From assembly GCA_028289345.1 (NCBI GenBank), contig JANQQL010000018.1, positions 1-64,000 on the forward strand: 64,000 nucleotides of DNA. Reading direction: 5' to 3'. Made by a program: the position numbers and the translations under genes. Origin of the DNA: Planctomycetota bacterium (GTDB lineage Bacteria; Planctomycetota; B15-G4; SIAN01). The notes under the pieces are model-generated. The model was not told the origin of the DNA. It ran no database searches and saw nothing but the letters and a program-made list of their open reading frames with translations. Below, piece by piece: positions 1 through 8,428 of the stretch. Numbering within the stretch: position 1 is the stretch's first letter; every line of letters begins with the position of its first letter.

Positions 1-170
1 ACTGGGTCGGGACCCGCCGGATTCCGCGACGCAATGGCCTCCACCGCAAGGAGGCATTCGTGGACGGAGCAGAACCTGGCAGTTTAGCGAAATCGCTCCC
101 GAGGGACCACTACGCCCCTGGGAGTGGACTGGCAGTCCGCACCGAACCGGTCCCGGCCGAGAAGAGCAGG

Positions 171-1439
171 CTAGCCGGCCACCCGCTCGATGTGCGCCCC
201 CAGCAGCCGCAGCTTTTCATCGATGCGCTCGTAGCCCCGGTCGATGTGGTACACCCGGTGGACCTCGGTCTCGCCCTCGGCGACCAGTCCGGCCAGGACC
301 AAGGCTGCCGAGCCACGGAGTTCCGACGCCATCACGGGTGCGCCGGAAAGCCGCGGAACGCCGTTGACGATCGCGGTCGCCCCTTCTTTGCGAATCTGGG
401 CGCCCATGCGGAGCAGCTCGGCCACGTGGATGAACCGATCGGGGTAGATGCGCTCGGAGATCATGCTGACCCCGTTCCCTCGGCATAGGTAGGCCATCGC
501 CTGGGCTTGCAAGTCGGTGGGAAACCCCGGATGCGGCAGGGTGGTCAGGTCCATGGGCCGCGGGCGATCGGGTGGTTCCACCGAGATGCGATTGCCTTCG
601 ACCTGCAGGTTCGCCCCCGACTCGCGAAGCACCTCGAGAACTGCCAGCAAGTGCTGAGGGACCACGTCCAGCACCGAAAGCCCATCCCCGATCATCGCTC
701 CGGCTAACAGAAAGGTCCCCGCCTCGATGCGGTCGGCGATCACCGTGTGCTCCGCACCGCTGAGCTTGTCCACTCCCTCCACTTCCAGGCAGTGGCTGCC
801 CACCCCGTCGATCTTTGCCCCCATCTTCTGCAGGCAGTGGCACAGGTCGACGAGCTCCGGCTCGTGGGCGGCATTCTCGATGACGGTCCGGCCATCGGCC
901 AAAACCGCTGCCATGAGCACGTTCGCCGTCCCGAGGACGGTGGAGCCCGCGGCCGATCCCAGATAGATCGTCGTTCCGCGCAAACCATCGGTTTCCGCTT
1001 CGATGTATCCGCCCCGCACCTCGATGCTGGCGCCCAGGCTTTGCAAACCTTTGAGATGGAGGTCGATCGGACGCACTCCGATGACGCAACCGCCCGGGAG
1101 AGAGACCTTGGCTCGGCCCCGACGCGCCAACAGCGGACCAAGCACGCAGATACTGGCACGCATGGTCTTGACCAGATCGTAGGGCGCGGTGACCAGGTCC
1201 TCGTTGTCGGAGCGCAGCCGCAGCACGCCTTTCTGATCGTCGTGGAGAACCCGGGCTCCCAAAGCCTCGAGAATCTTGCACTGGGTGCTGACGTCCCGCA
1301 GGCTGGGCACGCGAGAAATCACCAACTCTTCGTCGGTGAGCAATGCGGCCGCCATCATGGGCAGCACAGAGTTCTTGGCTCCGGAGATCGACACATCTCC
1401 GCGCAGCGGTTCCCCGCCTTGGATCACGATTCGATCCAT
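171..1439 (-). CDS. murA: UDP-N-acetylglucosamine 1-carboxyvinyltransferase
   Basis: Transfers enolpyruvate from PEP to UDP-GlcNAc, the first committed step of peptidoglycan synthesis in the cytoplasm. The 422-residue length is normal for the family. The N-terminal AKN motif (Lys22, Asn23) and the active-site loop GGCVIGVRP with Cys118 are both present; in this family a Cys here is the residue alkylated by fosfomycin. The ATG start is preceded by a strong purine-rich ribosome site (GGGAGGGG). The gene lies 92 bp downstream of the zinc-ribbon protein on the same strand. Its presence argues that this cell makes peptidoglycan. The about 170 bases beyond its stop, to the window edge, hold no gene I can support. 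Confidence 0.97.
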   Translation of the reverse strand: MDRIVIQGGEPLRGDVSISGAKNSVLPMMAAALLTDEELVISRVPSLRDVSTQCKILEALGARVLHDDQKGVLRLRSDNEDLVTAPYDLVKTMRASICVLGPLLARRGRAKVSLPGGCVIGVRPIDLHLKGLQSLGASIEVRGGYIEAETDGLRGTTIYLGSAAGSTVLGTANVLMAAVLADGRTVIENAAHEPELVDLCHCLQKMGAKIDGVGSHCLEVEGVDKLSGAEHTVIADRIEAGTFLLAGAMIGDGLSVLDVVPQHLLAVLEVLRESGANLQVEGNRISVEPPDRPRPMDLTTLPHPGFPTDLQAQAMAYLCRGNGVSMISERIYPDRFIHVAELLRMGAQIRKEGATAIVNGVPRLSGAPVMASELRGSAALVLAGLVAEGETEVHRVYHIDRGYERIDEKLRLLGAHIERVAG

Positions 1440-1531
1440 GTTTCCCCTCCCGGTTCGCCCCGTCCTGGTGCCATCGCGGACGTCAGAGTCGAAGTCGGTC
1501 GATCGCTAGAACGGAAACCTTGCCAACTCCG

Positions 1532-2383
1532 TCAGCAATTCTGATCGACCCATTGCTGCCAGCGCGACACCGCCAGGGATCGCGCTTCTGGATCTCCCGC
1601 CGCTTCGAAACCCATGTCCGCCTCAGCCACCCAGCATAGCACCTCGTCGGCCTCGTCGCGCACCTCCTCGGACTCATGCTCGAGGAGCGGCAACATGAAT
1701 GGAGCGACCCGCCGATCCGGCAATCGCGACAGAACGTGGAGAGCGATCAGCAGCTGACTGCCAGACAAGCTCGGGACGATCTCGGCCACGTAGAGTGGGG
1801 CGTCGAGAACTCCTTCTTCCTTCAGGATCGTGGCGTAGGCACTCGCCTCGCGCATGCTTTCGGCCCGGATGGCGGCAATCAGCAAATCCACCCAGTTCAC
1901 CAAGCCCCGGCGCCCCAGCTGGGTCAGCCGCAGCAGCGCGGCGGCGGCCCCCTGGCGGCCAAAGCTGACCAGGCGGGTCAATTCCGGAATGCGCGTCTCC
2001 GCGGCCTGCTCCAGATCCTCCATCGAGCACTGCAGCACCTCGAGGCTCGGAGGCTCCTCGGACGGCTCGGAGACCCACTCGCGGACCAAGACCGCCTGAT
2101 CGTCGTCCGCCTCGATCTCAAAACGGCTTTCGAGAGCCGGAACCAGCTGGGGCATCAGGCCACGCGGGACCTCCAGCCCACGGTCCACGTCCCGATGGGG
2201 AAACGAGGCCTGCTCGAGAATGGACTTCAACTCCGCGTGCAGCTCAGGGGTCTTGGCCGAGAAGAGGAAAGGCTCCAGACTCCCGTCAACTTCCGCCTCC
2301 AGTGCCTCAGTCAGCGGCACTTCGCAATCGGGACAGGTAGAGACCGATGCGATGAACTCTTCGCGACATCGGGGACAATGCAT
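1532..2383 (-). CDS. Zinc-ribbon protein with C-terminal HEAT-like region, function unknown
   Basis: I do not recognise a named family. The 283-residue protein opens with a zinc-ribbon-like pair CPRC...CPDC (residues 3-19), which is why I start at the ATG at 2383 and not further upstream; the upstream in-frame extension is Arg-rich and implausible. The middle resembles signal-transducing DUF2007-like segments (acidic patches), and the C-terminal half is alpha-helical with HEAT-like repeats (LLEHESEEVRDEADEVL). It ends in RWQQWVDQN, a Trp-rich tail that recurs in other HEAT proteins of this window. No signal peptide, so probably cytoplasmic. It is divergent from the TPR/alpha-CTD gene, sharing a 194-bp intergenic region. 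Confidence 0.8.
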   Translation of the reverse strand: MHCPRCREEFIASVSTCPDCEVPLTEALEAEVDGSLEPFLFSAKTPELHAELKSILEQASFPHRDVDRGLEVPRGLMPQLVPALESRFEIEADDDQAVLVREWVSEPSEEPPSLEVLQCSMEDLEQAAETRIPELTRLVSFGRQGAAAALLRLTQLGRRGLVNWVDLLIAAIRAESMREASAYATILKEEGVLDAPLYVAEIVPSLSGSQLLIALHVLSRLPDRRVAPFMLPLLEHESEEVRDEADEVLCWVAEADMGFEAAGDPEARSLAVSRWQQWVDQNC

Positions 2384-2577
2384 GCAGGAGCCTCGGGGGT
2401 GCCTCGCTTGACAGCGTGTTTCCGGCTGATAGCCTTTCGCGATTCGGCGAGATCCGCCAATCGGAGGAACCAACGGCTCCCCGAATCGCGGTCGCGCTGA
2501 AAAGGCTGAGGATGATAACGGGCCTCGGGCCATTCCCGTCTCGAGCCACTCCCCCGGATTTTCGGAGATCACACAGT

Positions 2578-3891
2578 ATGACCGCGGAAGAAGCCGCCAC
2601 CTCGCTGGTCGAGAACCTTCCCCACGACATCGAGGGAATCGACGCGGCACGCACCGACGTGTTGCGCGACCCGGACTTCTACCGAAGCTTCGAAAACCGT
2701 TTCTTCGAGAGCCTCCCCACCGCCGGGGAAGACGACTCGGTGCGGATTCGCGTGGCCATCGGCCGCTTCCTGCTTGGACAGGAAGGCAAAGCTTGGGACG
2801 CATTGCACGATCAAACCGGCGACGTGGCTTCCTACCTGCGCGCGCGCATCCTGGTGCATCGTGGCCATTGGAACGAAGCCCTGGCCGAGATCGAAAAGGT
2901 GCTGGCCAACTCGCCCACCTCCATGCCGCTGCTCGTGGTCAAGGCAGAGAGTCTCGCCCAGCTCGGCGATGAAGAAGGCCTGACCAAGATCTACGAAGCC
3001 GCTCAACAAGCGGCACCCGACTCAGCCATCGCCCTGTGCCTGCGCGGCATGCGTCACGAGGTGGAAGGCAACTACGAGGAGGCCAAGGGGGCTTATCAAG
3101 AAGCCCTGGGAGTCGAGGCGGAGCACGTGCCGACTCTGTTCCGGCTGGCCTACTGCGAAAGCCTGCGTGGCGAAACCGAAGCCGCCATCGAGTTGTACGA
3201 GAAGCTCTGTGGCATGCGGCCGACGCCAATCGGCGCGTTGATCAACCTGGGCATCCTGTTCGAAGACGACGAGGACTATCAGCTGGCAGCCAGCTGCTTC
3301 CAGCGGGTTCTGGACTTCGATCCGAACCATGTGCGCGCACGGCTTTACTACAAAGATGCCGTCGCCAGCATGCGCATGTTCTACGACGAAGAAAAAGAGC
3401 GCAACGAAGACAAGCGCGCCCAGGTGTTGCGAATCCCTGTCACTGACTTCGAACTGTCGGTGCGCTCGCGCAACTGCCTTTCCAACATGAATGTGCGCAC
3501 CTTGGGCGATCTGATTCGACTCAGCGAACAAGAACTGCTGGCGTTCAAGAACTTCGGCGAGACGTCGCTTCTAGAGATAAAGAACATCCTCAACCAGAAG
3601 GGTTTGCGTCTCGGAATGATGCCGCGGGAAGACACCGGCATGCCCCCGCCGATGCCCGGCATCACCCCGGAAAGTGGCGAGCCGGAATCCGTGATGTACA
3701 AGCCGGTTTCCGACCTCGATCTTTCGGTGCGCTCCCGCAAGGCCCTCGACGTGCTGGGAGTTGGCACCGTTGGCGAACTCATGCGCATGTCGGAAGCGCG
3801 CTTGATGGCCTGCAAGAACTTCGGCCAGACCTCCCTGTCTGAGATCAAGAAGAAGCTTGCGGACCTGGGCATGAACCTCCCGGAGAACTGA
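2578..3891 (+). CDS. TPR protein with two RNA polymerase alpha-type C-terminal domains
   Basis: A 437-residue cytoplasmic protein. Residues about 85-265 form TPR-like helical repeats. Two copies of the RNA polymerase alpha C-terminal domain follow: residues about 286-347 (DFELSVRSRNCL ... KNFGETSLLEI) and 375-437 (DLDLSVRSRKAL ... KNFGQTSLSEI). In E. coli alpha-CTD, Arg265, Asn268 and Cys269 contact or support DNA binding; the first copy keeps R-N-C, the second keeps only the Arg (Lys and Ala replace Asn and Cys). Such fusions are known from planctomycete genomes; the function is not established to my knowledge. A role in transcription, through DNA or activator contacts, is inference. ruvA follows after 25 bp. 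Start chosen at ATG 2578 because GGAG lies just upstream. Confidence 0.9.
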   Translation: MTAEEAATSLVENLPHDIEGIDAARTDVLRDPDFYRSFENRFFESLPTAGEDDSVRIRVAIGRFLLGQEGKAWDALHDQTGDVASYLRARILVHRGHWNEALAEIEKVLANSPTSMPLLVVKAESLAQLGDEEGLTKIYEAAQQAAPDSAIALCLRGMRHEVEGNYEEAKGAYQEALGVEAEHVPTLFRLAYCESLRGETEAAIELYEKLCGMRPTPIGALINLGILFEDDEDYQLAASCFQRVLDFDPNHVRARLYYKDAVASMRMFYDEEKERNEDKRAQVLRIPVTDFELSVRSRNCLSNMNVRTLGDLIRLSEQELLAFKNFGETSLLEIKNILNQKGLRLGMMPREDTGMPPPMPGITPESGEPESVMYKPVSDLDLSVRSRKALDVLGVGTVGELMRMSEARLMACKNFGQTSLSEIKKKLADLGMNLPEN

Positions 3892-3916
3892 GCGTCTTCA
3901 CGCCAGGCCCGCCGCG

Positions 3917-4513
3917 TTGATCGAGCACCTGCACGGAACCCTGACCCGCAAGTCCCCCACGGAAGTGGTGGTCGAGTGTGGGGGCGTTGGCTACCTGGTG
4001 CAGATTTCGGTGAACACTTACTCCGCGCTTCCCAAGGGTGGCGAGATCACCCTGTTGACCCACGCTCATTACGCCGAGAACAGCCAGCGACTGTTCGGCT
4101 TCGCCACCGAACGCGAACGCAGTCTGTTTCGGCTCCTCCAGGGGTTGCGAGGGGTGGGACCGGCCCTCGCCATGGGCCTGCTCTCCCAAGAAACCCCGGA
4201 GCGATTGATTCAGTGGTTTCAAAATGGCGAGACCAGCCGGCTCACTCAAATCAAAGGGGTCGGCCGCAAAACCGCGGAACGCCTGATCGTCGAGCTACGC
4301 GATCGCCTGGGGCCCCTGGAGACGACCACTCCCTCGGACAGCCGAGAGCAAGTGCTGGGGAACGCGCTGGTCAGTCTCGGAGTGCCCGCCGCGGAAGCCG
4401 AAGAGCGGGCTCGACAAACCTTGGCCGAGGCGGGTCCCGACGTCCCCATCGAAGAGCTTTTGCGCACCTGCTTGCGGGCCGCGTCTCGGAGCGCCACTCG
4501 ATCCCGCTCCTGA
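3917..4513 (+). CDS. ruvA: Holliday junction branch migration protein RuvA
   Basis: RuvA binds four-way DNA junctions as a tetramer and loads the RuvB helicase in recombination repair. The 198 residues match the usual length. The N-terminal OB-fold begins MIEHLHGTL and includes the typical GVGYLVQIS; two helix-hairpin-helix motifs follow (LRGVGPALAMGLL, about residue 77, and IKGVGRKTAERLI, about residue 112); the flexible linker and C-terminal RuvB-binding domain complete it. The start is a TTG, 25 bp after the upstream stop and without an obvious ribosome site, which suggests translational coupling. ruvB and ruvC are not adjacent. Confidence 0.95.
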   Translation: MIEHLHGTLTRKSPTEVVVECGGVGYLVQISVNTYSALPKGGEITLLTHAHYAENSQRLFGFATERERSLFRLLQGLRGVGPALAMGLLSQETPERLIQWFQNGETSRLTQIKGVGRKTAERLIVELRDRLGPLETTTPSDSREQVLGNALVSLGVPAAEAEERARQTLAEAGPDVPIEELLRTCLRAASRSATRSRS

Positions 4514-4600
4514 TCGCCCACGGATCCCGGCTGGTTCTTTTGACCTTTCCCCGAGCGCCTGCCGAAGAACGATGCAGGATGGTCGCTCGGGAGATTCTCA

Positions 4601-4660
4601 ATGCTCGACTACATGCTGCGTTATCGACGCCGTCTACGCCGCATCTACTGTCGCCGCTGA
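4601..4660 (+). CDS. Possible 19-residue Arg-rich peptide
   Basis: A very short open frame in the ruvA-HEAT gene spacer, beginning MLDYMLRY and ending in an arginine-rich tail, with eight Arg in 19 residues. What speaks for it is a good ribosome site (GGGAG, seven bases before the ATG). Just after its stop lies a short stem-loop (CGCCG...CGGCG). I see no homology basis, and chance short frames are common, so this is only a candidate. The rest of the 272-bp spacer shows nothing clear. Confidence 0.25.
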   Translation: MLDYMLRYRRRLRRIYCRR

Positions 4661-4785
4661 GTCGGCGGTAACATCGTTGCATCCACCCGGGTGATCCAAA
4701 CAGGCCGGCTACGAAGGCCTTCAAGGATCATCCGCGCAAGGAATTCCTGCCTGGCGATTTCGCCGGGGCACGAAGAGGCGGCGAT

Positions 4786-6099
4786 ATGTTTTTCAGCCTT
4801 CCGCTGTGGTTCGGCATCGCCTGGTTTGCCGCATGGCAAGCGCCGGCCGACAGTGCGCCCTGGGATCTGCTGTCGATCGCGGAACGCGAAACCCTTCGCG
4901 CCACAAACCGACTGCGTGACGAATTGGGAAAGCAGCTCGAGTCGATCGCCTACCTCGATCCGGAATCACGCAGCGTGCGGGAAACTCTGGAAGACTTGGC
5001 TCAAGAAGGCGCCCCCCTCGTGCCGCTCCTGTTCGAGAAACTCGATGCCATCGAAGGGGGACTGAAAGAGCGACGCGCCGCCAAACACTCGGCACAGATC
5101 CTCATGAGGGTGTTCGAGAAGAACCAAGACTTGAACATCCTTCGCCAGCTTCAGCAACGACTCGCGGTAGACAATCTGGTCCTGCGCACGACGATTCTCC
5201 AGGGACTGCAAGGGGTCAGTCACAAACTCATCGTCGAAATGGTTCGTCCCTTCCTGGGAGGCCCGGAACGCCCCCTCTCCCAGCTTTCCATCCGCATCCT
5301 TCGTCACCAAACCAGCCAATCGGCAGTGGCAGCCTTGCGACCGCTCCTGGAGTCGGGACAGGACGCGGACATGGTCATCGGAGCACTCCTGGCCCTCGGA
5401 GACGAGCAAAGCTCGGCGGGCGTCGCCGTCATCCTCGCAAACACCAAGTCCCCGGCGGAGCAGCGCGCCGCCATCGACTACTTGCAACTGCACGGCTCCT
5501 GCGAGGCCGTGGATGCATTGCGCGAGATGCTCCTTGGCAAACGTGCCTATTCGGCGTTTGGCACCCTGGAAACCGATGCCGCCACCGCGTTGTGGCACAT
5601 CGGAGTCACTCAGCCCGAGTGCGCCGACAGTGTCGAGCAGCACCTGGTGGCCCTTTGGAACAAGGCACCACTCCCCGGGGTCCGCGATCACGCTCGGTTT
5701 CTGCTGGGACCATTCGAGAATGAGGCGGCCTACGAATCCTTTCGCAAGGACTATCAACGGGACACCAAGGATCGCCGGCAGCGAAGCAACCCCTTGATCC
5801 ACCTGGGCTTTGCTCGCATTCAGCTGCAGTTCCACAAGTTCAGCGAGGCTTTGACGACCCTCAAGCGAGTGCAGCAGTTCGACGAAGGCAAAGATCTCGG
5901 GCTGCGCATCGCCGAACTCCAGGGGCTGGCGTATTGCGGATTGCAGCAGTGGGATCGAGCGGAAAAAGCTCTCGAGAAATCGGGTGCCATGTACGATCCG
6001 GAACTCCCTCACAAGTACCCGTTCCTCACTCGCGTTTGGGAGGAATCCCGTTGCAAGGACTGGTTCCACAACCCGGACAGCGCGAAAGCCCGCAACTGA
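4786..6099 (+). CDS. Exported HEAT/TPR-repeat protein, function unknown
   Basis: A 437-residue protein beginning with a hydrophobic signal-like segment (MFFSLPLWFGIAWFAAW) and probably cleaved or anchored near residue 20. Most of the chain is amphipathic helices in HEAT-like pairs (residues about 80-330), and the end (about 345-430) reads as TPR units (LGFARIQLQFHKFSEALTTL; GLQQWDRAEKALE). No catalytic motif is visible. These architectures usually form scaffolds for protein-protein contacts. It is the first of six rightward genes and is separated by 216 bp from the ABC ATPase, a gap with no gene I can see. Confidence 0.85.
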   Translation: MFFSLPLWFGIAWFAAWQAPADSAPWDLLSIAERETLRATNRLRDELGKQLESIAYLDPESRSVRETLEDLAQEGAPLVPLLFEKLDAIEGGLKERRAAKHSAQILMRVFEKNQDLNILRQLQQRLAVDNLVLRTTILQGLQGVSHKLIVEMVRPFLGGPERPLSQLSIRILRHQTSQSAVAALRPLLESGQDADMVIGALLALGDEQSSAGVAVILANTKSPAEQRAAIDYLQLHGSCEAVDALREMLLGKRAYSAFGTLETDAATALWHIGVTQPECADSVEQHLVALWNKAPLPGVRDHARFLLGPFENEAAYESFRKDYQRDTKDRRQRSNPLIHLGFARIQLQFHKFSEALTTLKRVQQFDEGKDLGLRIAELQGLAYCGLQQWDRAEKALEKSGAMYDPELPHKYPFLTRVWEESRCKDWFHNPDSAKARN

Positions 6100-6315
6100 C
6101 TCGGCGTTACCACCCCTTCCCATTTCGGCAAGCCCGGGTGCGACCCGCGGCCCCTGGGCCGGATGCCGATGGAGCACCACGCAACCGGATCGCGAGGCGA
6201 AACCACGAGGGACCGTCCTTCGAACGAGGGAGTGAGCCGAAGAACCGCGGGAAACCCCGCCCCGCTCGGAGACCATTGGACTTGAGGCCCCCGGTTTGCA
6301 AAGACGGTTCGTGAC

Positions 6316-7338
6316 ATGTTGAAGATCCAATCGCTCTCGGCCTCCCACGGCAAACAGCCAGTCCTCCGGGATCTGGATCTGGTCATGACCGCGGGAGAAT
6401 GCGCGAGCTTGCTGGGGCCGAGTGGCGCTGGCAAGTCGACTCTCCTGCGCTGCGTGGCGGGGCTGCACCGACCCGACGCCGGCACCATCGTCGTCGACGA
6501 CCAAACCGTGTGGAGTTCTCAGTGCGACGTGGCACCGGTGAACCGGCGCGTCGCTATGGTTTTCCAAAGCTACGCCTTGTGGCCACACTTGACCGTTGCC
6601 AAGCAGGTAGCGTTGGTCGCTCCTCGCGGCACCGATGCCAATCATTGGATCGATCGCCTCGGACTGGGAGAGCTGCGCCAACGAGTCCCCGGCCAGCTCT
6701 CTGGCGGTGAGCAAGCGCGCTTGGCCCTGGCCCGAGCCCTCGCCGGTCAGCCCAAAGTCCTTCTCCTCGACGAACCGTTCCGACACCTCGATCCCGGTCT
6801 TGCCTCCGACCTGCGCACAGAAGTCTTCGGCTGGTTTCGCAAGCAATCGATCACGGCGCTGTTGGTAACCCACGACCAGAACGAGGCCTTCCAGTTCTCG
6901 GACACGGTGCACGTGCTTGGGGAACGAACGATTCAAGCCAGCGGATCCCCGCGTAGCTTGGAAAACAAGCCACCGAGCGCCCAGGTTGCTCGGTTCCTCG
7001 GTCGACGGACCGCGTTGGTCGGCCGGTCGACCGGCCCCGGCCGCCTCGAGACCTGCTTGGGCGTCATTGAAGTTTCGCCCGAAACCCGAGGGACGACCCT
7101 GTGGCTGCGACCCGAAGACCTGACGGTCGGACCCAGCGACCCTGGAAACGGTCGGGTCGAAGAGGTCCGCTTCGAGGGCCCCACAACGCTGCTCCGCGTG
7201 CGCGTGTCCGACCAGCTGTTTTCCGCCCGTGTGACGGGCGACCCGCCGTTCACCGTTGGTGATCCGGTGCAAGTGCAACTGCGAACGACCCCGCCCACGT
7301 TCGCGGACGAAGAACCTTCGGGAGCAACCCGCCCATGA
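6316..7338 (+). CDS. ABC transporter ATP-binding protein, PotA/FbpC-like
   Basis: ATPase subunit of an importer-type ABC transporter. Walker A GPSGAGKST (residues 34-42), Q-loop Gln84, signature LSGGE (128-132), Walker B LLLDEP (149-154) and switch His186 are all present, so it should hydrolyse ATP. A C-terminal TOBE-like beta region (about 245-335, containing LRPEDL) places it near the iron, sulfate and polyamine import ATPases. The D-loop reads RHLDP instead of the common SALD. No permease or binding-protein gene is adjacent; instead its stop overlaps the start of a multiheme cytochrome by four bases (ATGA). The substrate cannot be told from the sequence. Confidence 0.9.
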   Translation: MLKIQSLSASHGKQPVLRDLDLVMTAGECASLLGPSGAGKSTLLRCVAGLHRPDAGTIVVDDQTVWSSQCDVAPVNRRVAMVFQSYALWPHLTVAKQVALVAPRGTDANHWIDRLGLGELRQRVPGQLSGGEQARLALARALAGQPKVLLLDEPFRHLDPGLASDLRTEVFGWFRKQSITALLVTHDQNEAFQFSDTVHVLGERTIQASGSPRSLENKPPSAQVARFLGRRTALVGRSTGPGRLETCLGVIEVSPETRGTTLWLRPEDLTVGPSDPGNGRVEEVRFEGPTTLLRVRVSDQLFSARVTGDPPFTVGDPVQVQLRTTPPTFADEEPSGATRP

Positions 7339-8414
7339 AAGCCCTTCGAGTCTTGCTGGCTCTCGGCATCATCGCCGCTTGTGTGGCCGCTTTTCTCTAC
7401 TCCGATGGAAGCTCCACGTCGACCGCCTCGGCGGGTGCTTTGATCGATCTCACCACCTCGGAGTCGTGCCGCGACTGCCACAGCGAAGTCTACGACGAGT
7501 GGAAGAGTTCATACCACGCACAGTCATTCTTGGACCCGTTGGTTCGTGCCAAAGAGCAGTCCAACAACTTCCGCAAGGTGCAGTGCATTCCCTGTCACGC
7601 ACCGGCGCCGATCCTGGAACGAGCCACCGGCAAAGGCGCGCGAGTCGTGGAGCGATTCACGTTCCGCGAGCAAGGAGTCGACTGTTTGGCCTGCCACAAG
7701 TTCCATGACCATGTGGCTGGGACCCAGTCCGTGTCCGGGGCGTTGGCCGCCTGTCGACCGATCGCCGACGAACGATTGAGCCGTGCCGAACTCTGCGCGC
7801 CCTGTCACAACCAACACGACACGGTCAACGAATGGGAAGCCAGTTCCTTCCATGACGCGGGCGTCGGTTGCCTGGACTGTCACATGCCGACGATCACTCG
7901 AACCCTCCCCGATGGCAGGACCAAGCAAGGACGTTCTCACAAATTCTTGGGTGGGCATGACCTGGGAACCCTGCAAGGCGCCTTGGACCTGAAGGTCGAG
8001 AATCTCACGACCGATTCCGGGGAAGGCCTTCTCAAAGTCTCCGTGACCAACAGCGGAGCGGGGCACAACTACCCGGCCGACGCTCGTCACCGCGCCCTGG
8101 ACCTGGTGGTGACGTTGATTCAACCCGATGGGGTCGAAGTTCCCGCCCGCGACGAGCGTCCTCCCGACCGGCAACGCGGCACCGCCCGCCGTCGGTTTCG
8201 CAATCCCTACCGACAGGAAGCCTCACGACTCACCAATCTCGAAACGTGGGGACGCGAAAACACCCAGATTCCTTCGGGAGGAACGGAGACCCTGGAAGTT
8301 CCCTATCAACCTGAACAAGTCGTCCGGGCTCGCATCGAAGTCTTCTACAAGCTGACGCCCTACATGGAGGACCTCGACTCCACCCTCGTCCACGAGCGAG
8401 TCGTGGAACTTTGA
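7335..8414 (+). CDS. Five-heme c-type cytochrome
   Basis: A 359-residue exported cytochrome with an N-terminal signal or anchor (ALRVLLALGIIAACVAAFLY). Five CXXCH heme sites stand at Cys45, 84, 117, 154 and 179; His61, 124, 126, 161 and 173 are possible distal ligands. The spacing resembles the cytochrome c554 / multiheme 'cytochrome c3-like' group that act in periplasmic electron transfer or nitrogen-compound redox reactions. The C-terminal 150 residues lack hemes and look like a beta-domain (SVTNSGAGHNYPAD). It is translationally coupled to the ABC ATPase upstream and is followed within 15 bp by a HEAT lipoprotein. The redox partner is unknown. Confidence 0.92.
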   Translation: MKALRVLLALGIIAACVAAFLYSDGSSTSTASAGALIDLTTSESCRDCHSEVYDEWKSSYHAQSFLDPLVRAKEQSNNFRKVQCIPCHAPAPILERATGKGARVVERFTFREQGVDCLACHKFHDHVAGTQSVSGALAACRPIADERLSRAELCAPCHNQHDTVNEWEASSFHDAGVGCLDCHMPTITRTLPDGRTKQGRSHKFLGGHDLGTLQGALDLKVENLTTDSGEGLLKVSVTNSGAGHNYPADARHRALDLVVTLIQPDGVEVPARDERPPDRQRGTARRRFRNPYRQEASRLTNLETWGRENTQIPSGGTETLEVPYQPEQVVRARIEVFYKLTPYMEDLDSTLVHERVVEL

Positions 8415-8428
8415 GCCGGGCCACCACC

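Noticed and set aside
1-170. Partial gene at the left edge
   Set aside because: No frame with a recognisable protein; the only long frame is antisense to murA.
4966-7278. 770-codon leftward open frame
   Set aside because: Antisense to the HEAT/TPR gene and ABC ATPase, both clearly real on the + strand; a GC-rich shadow.
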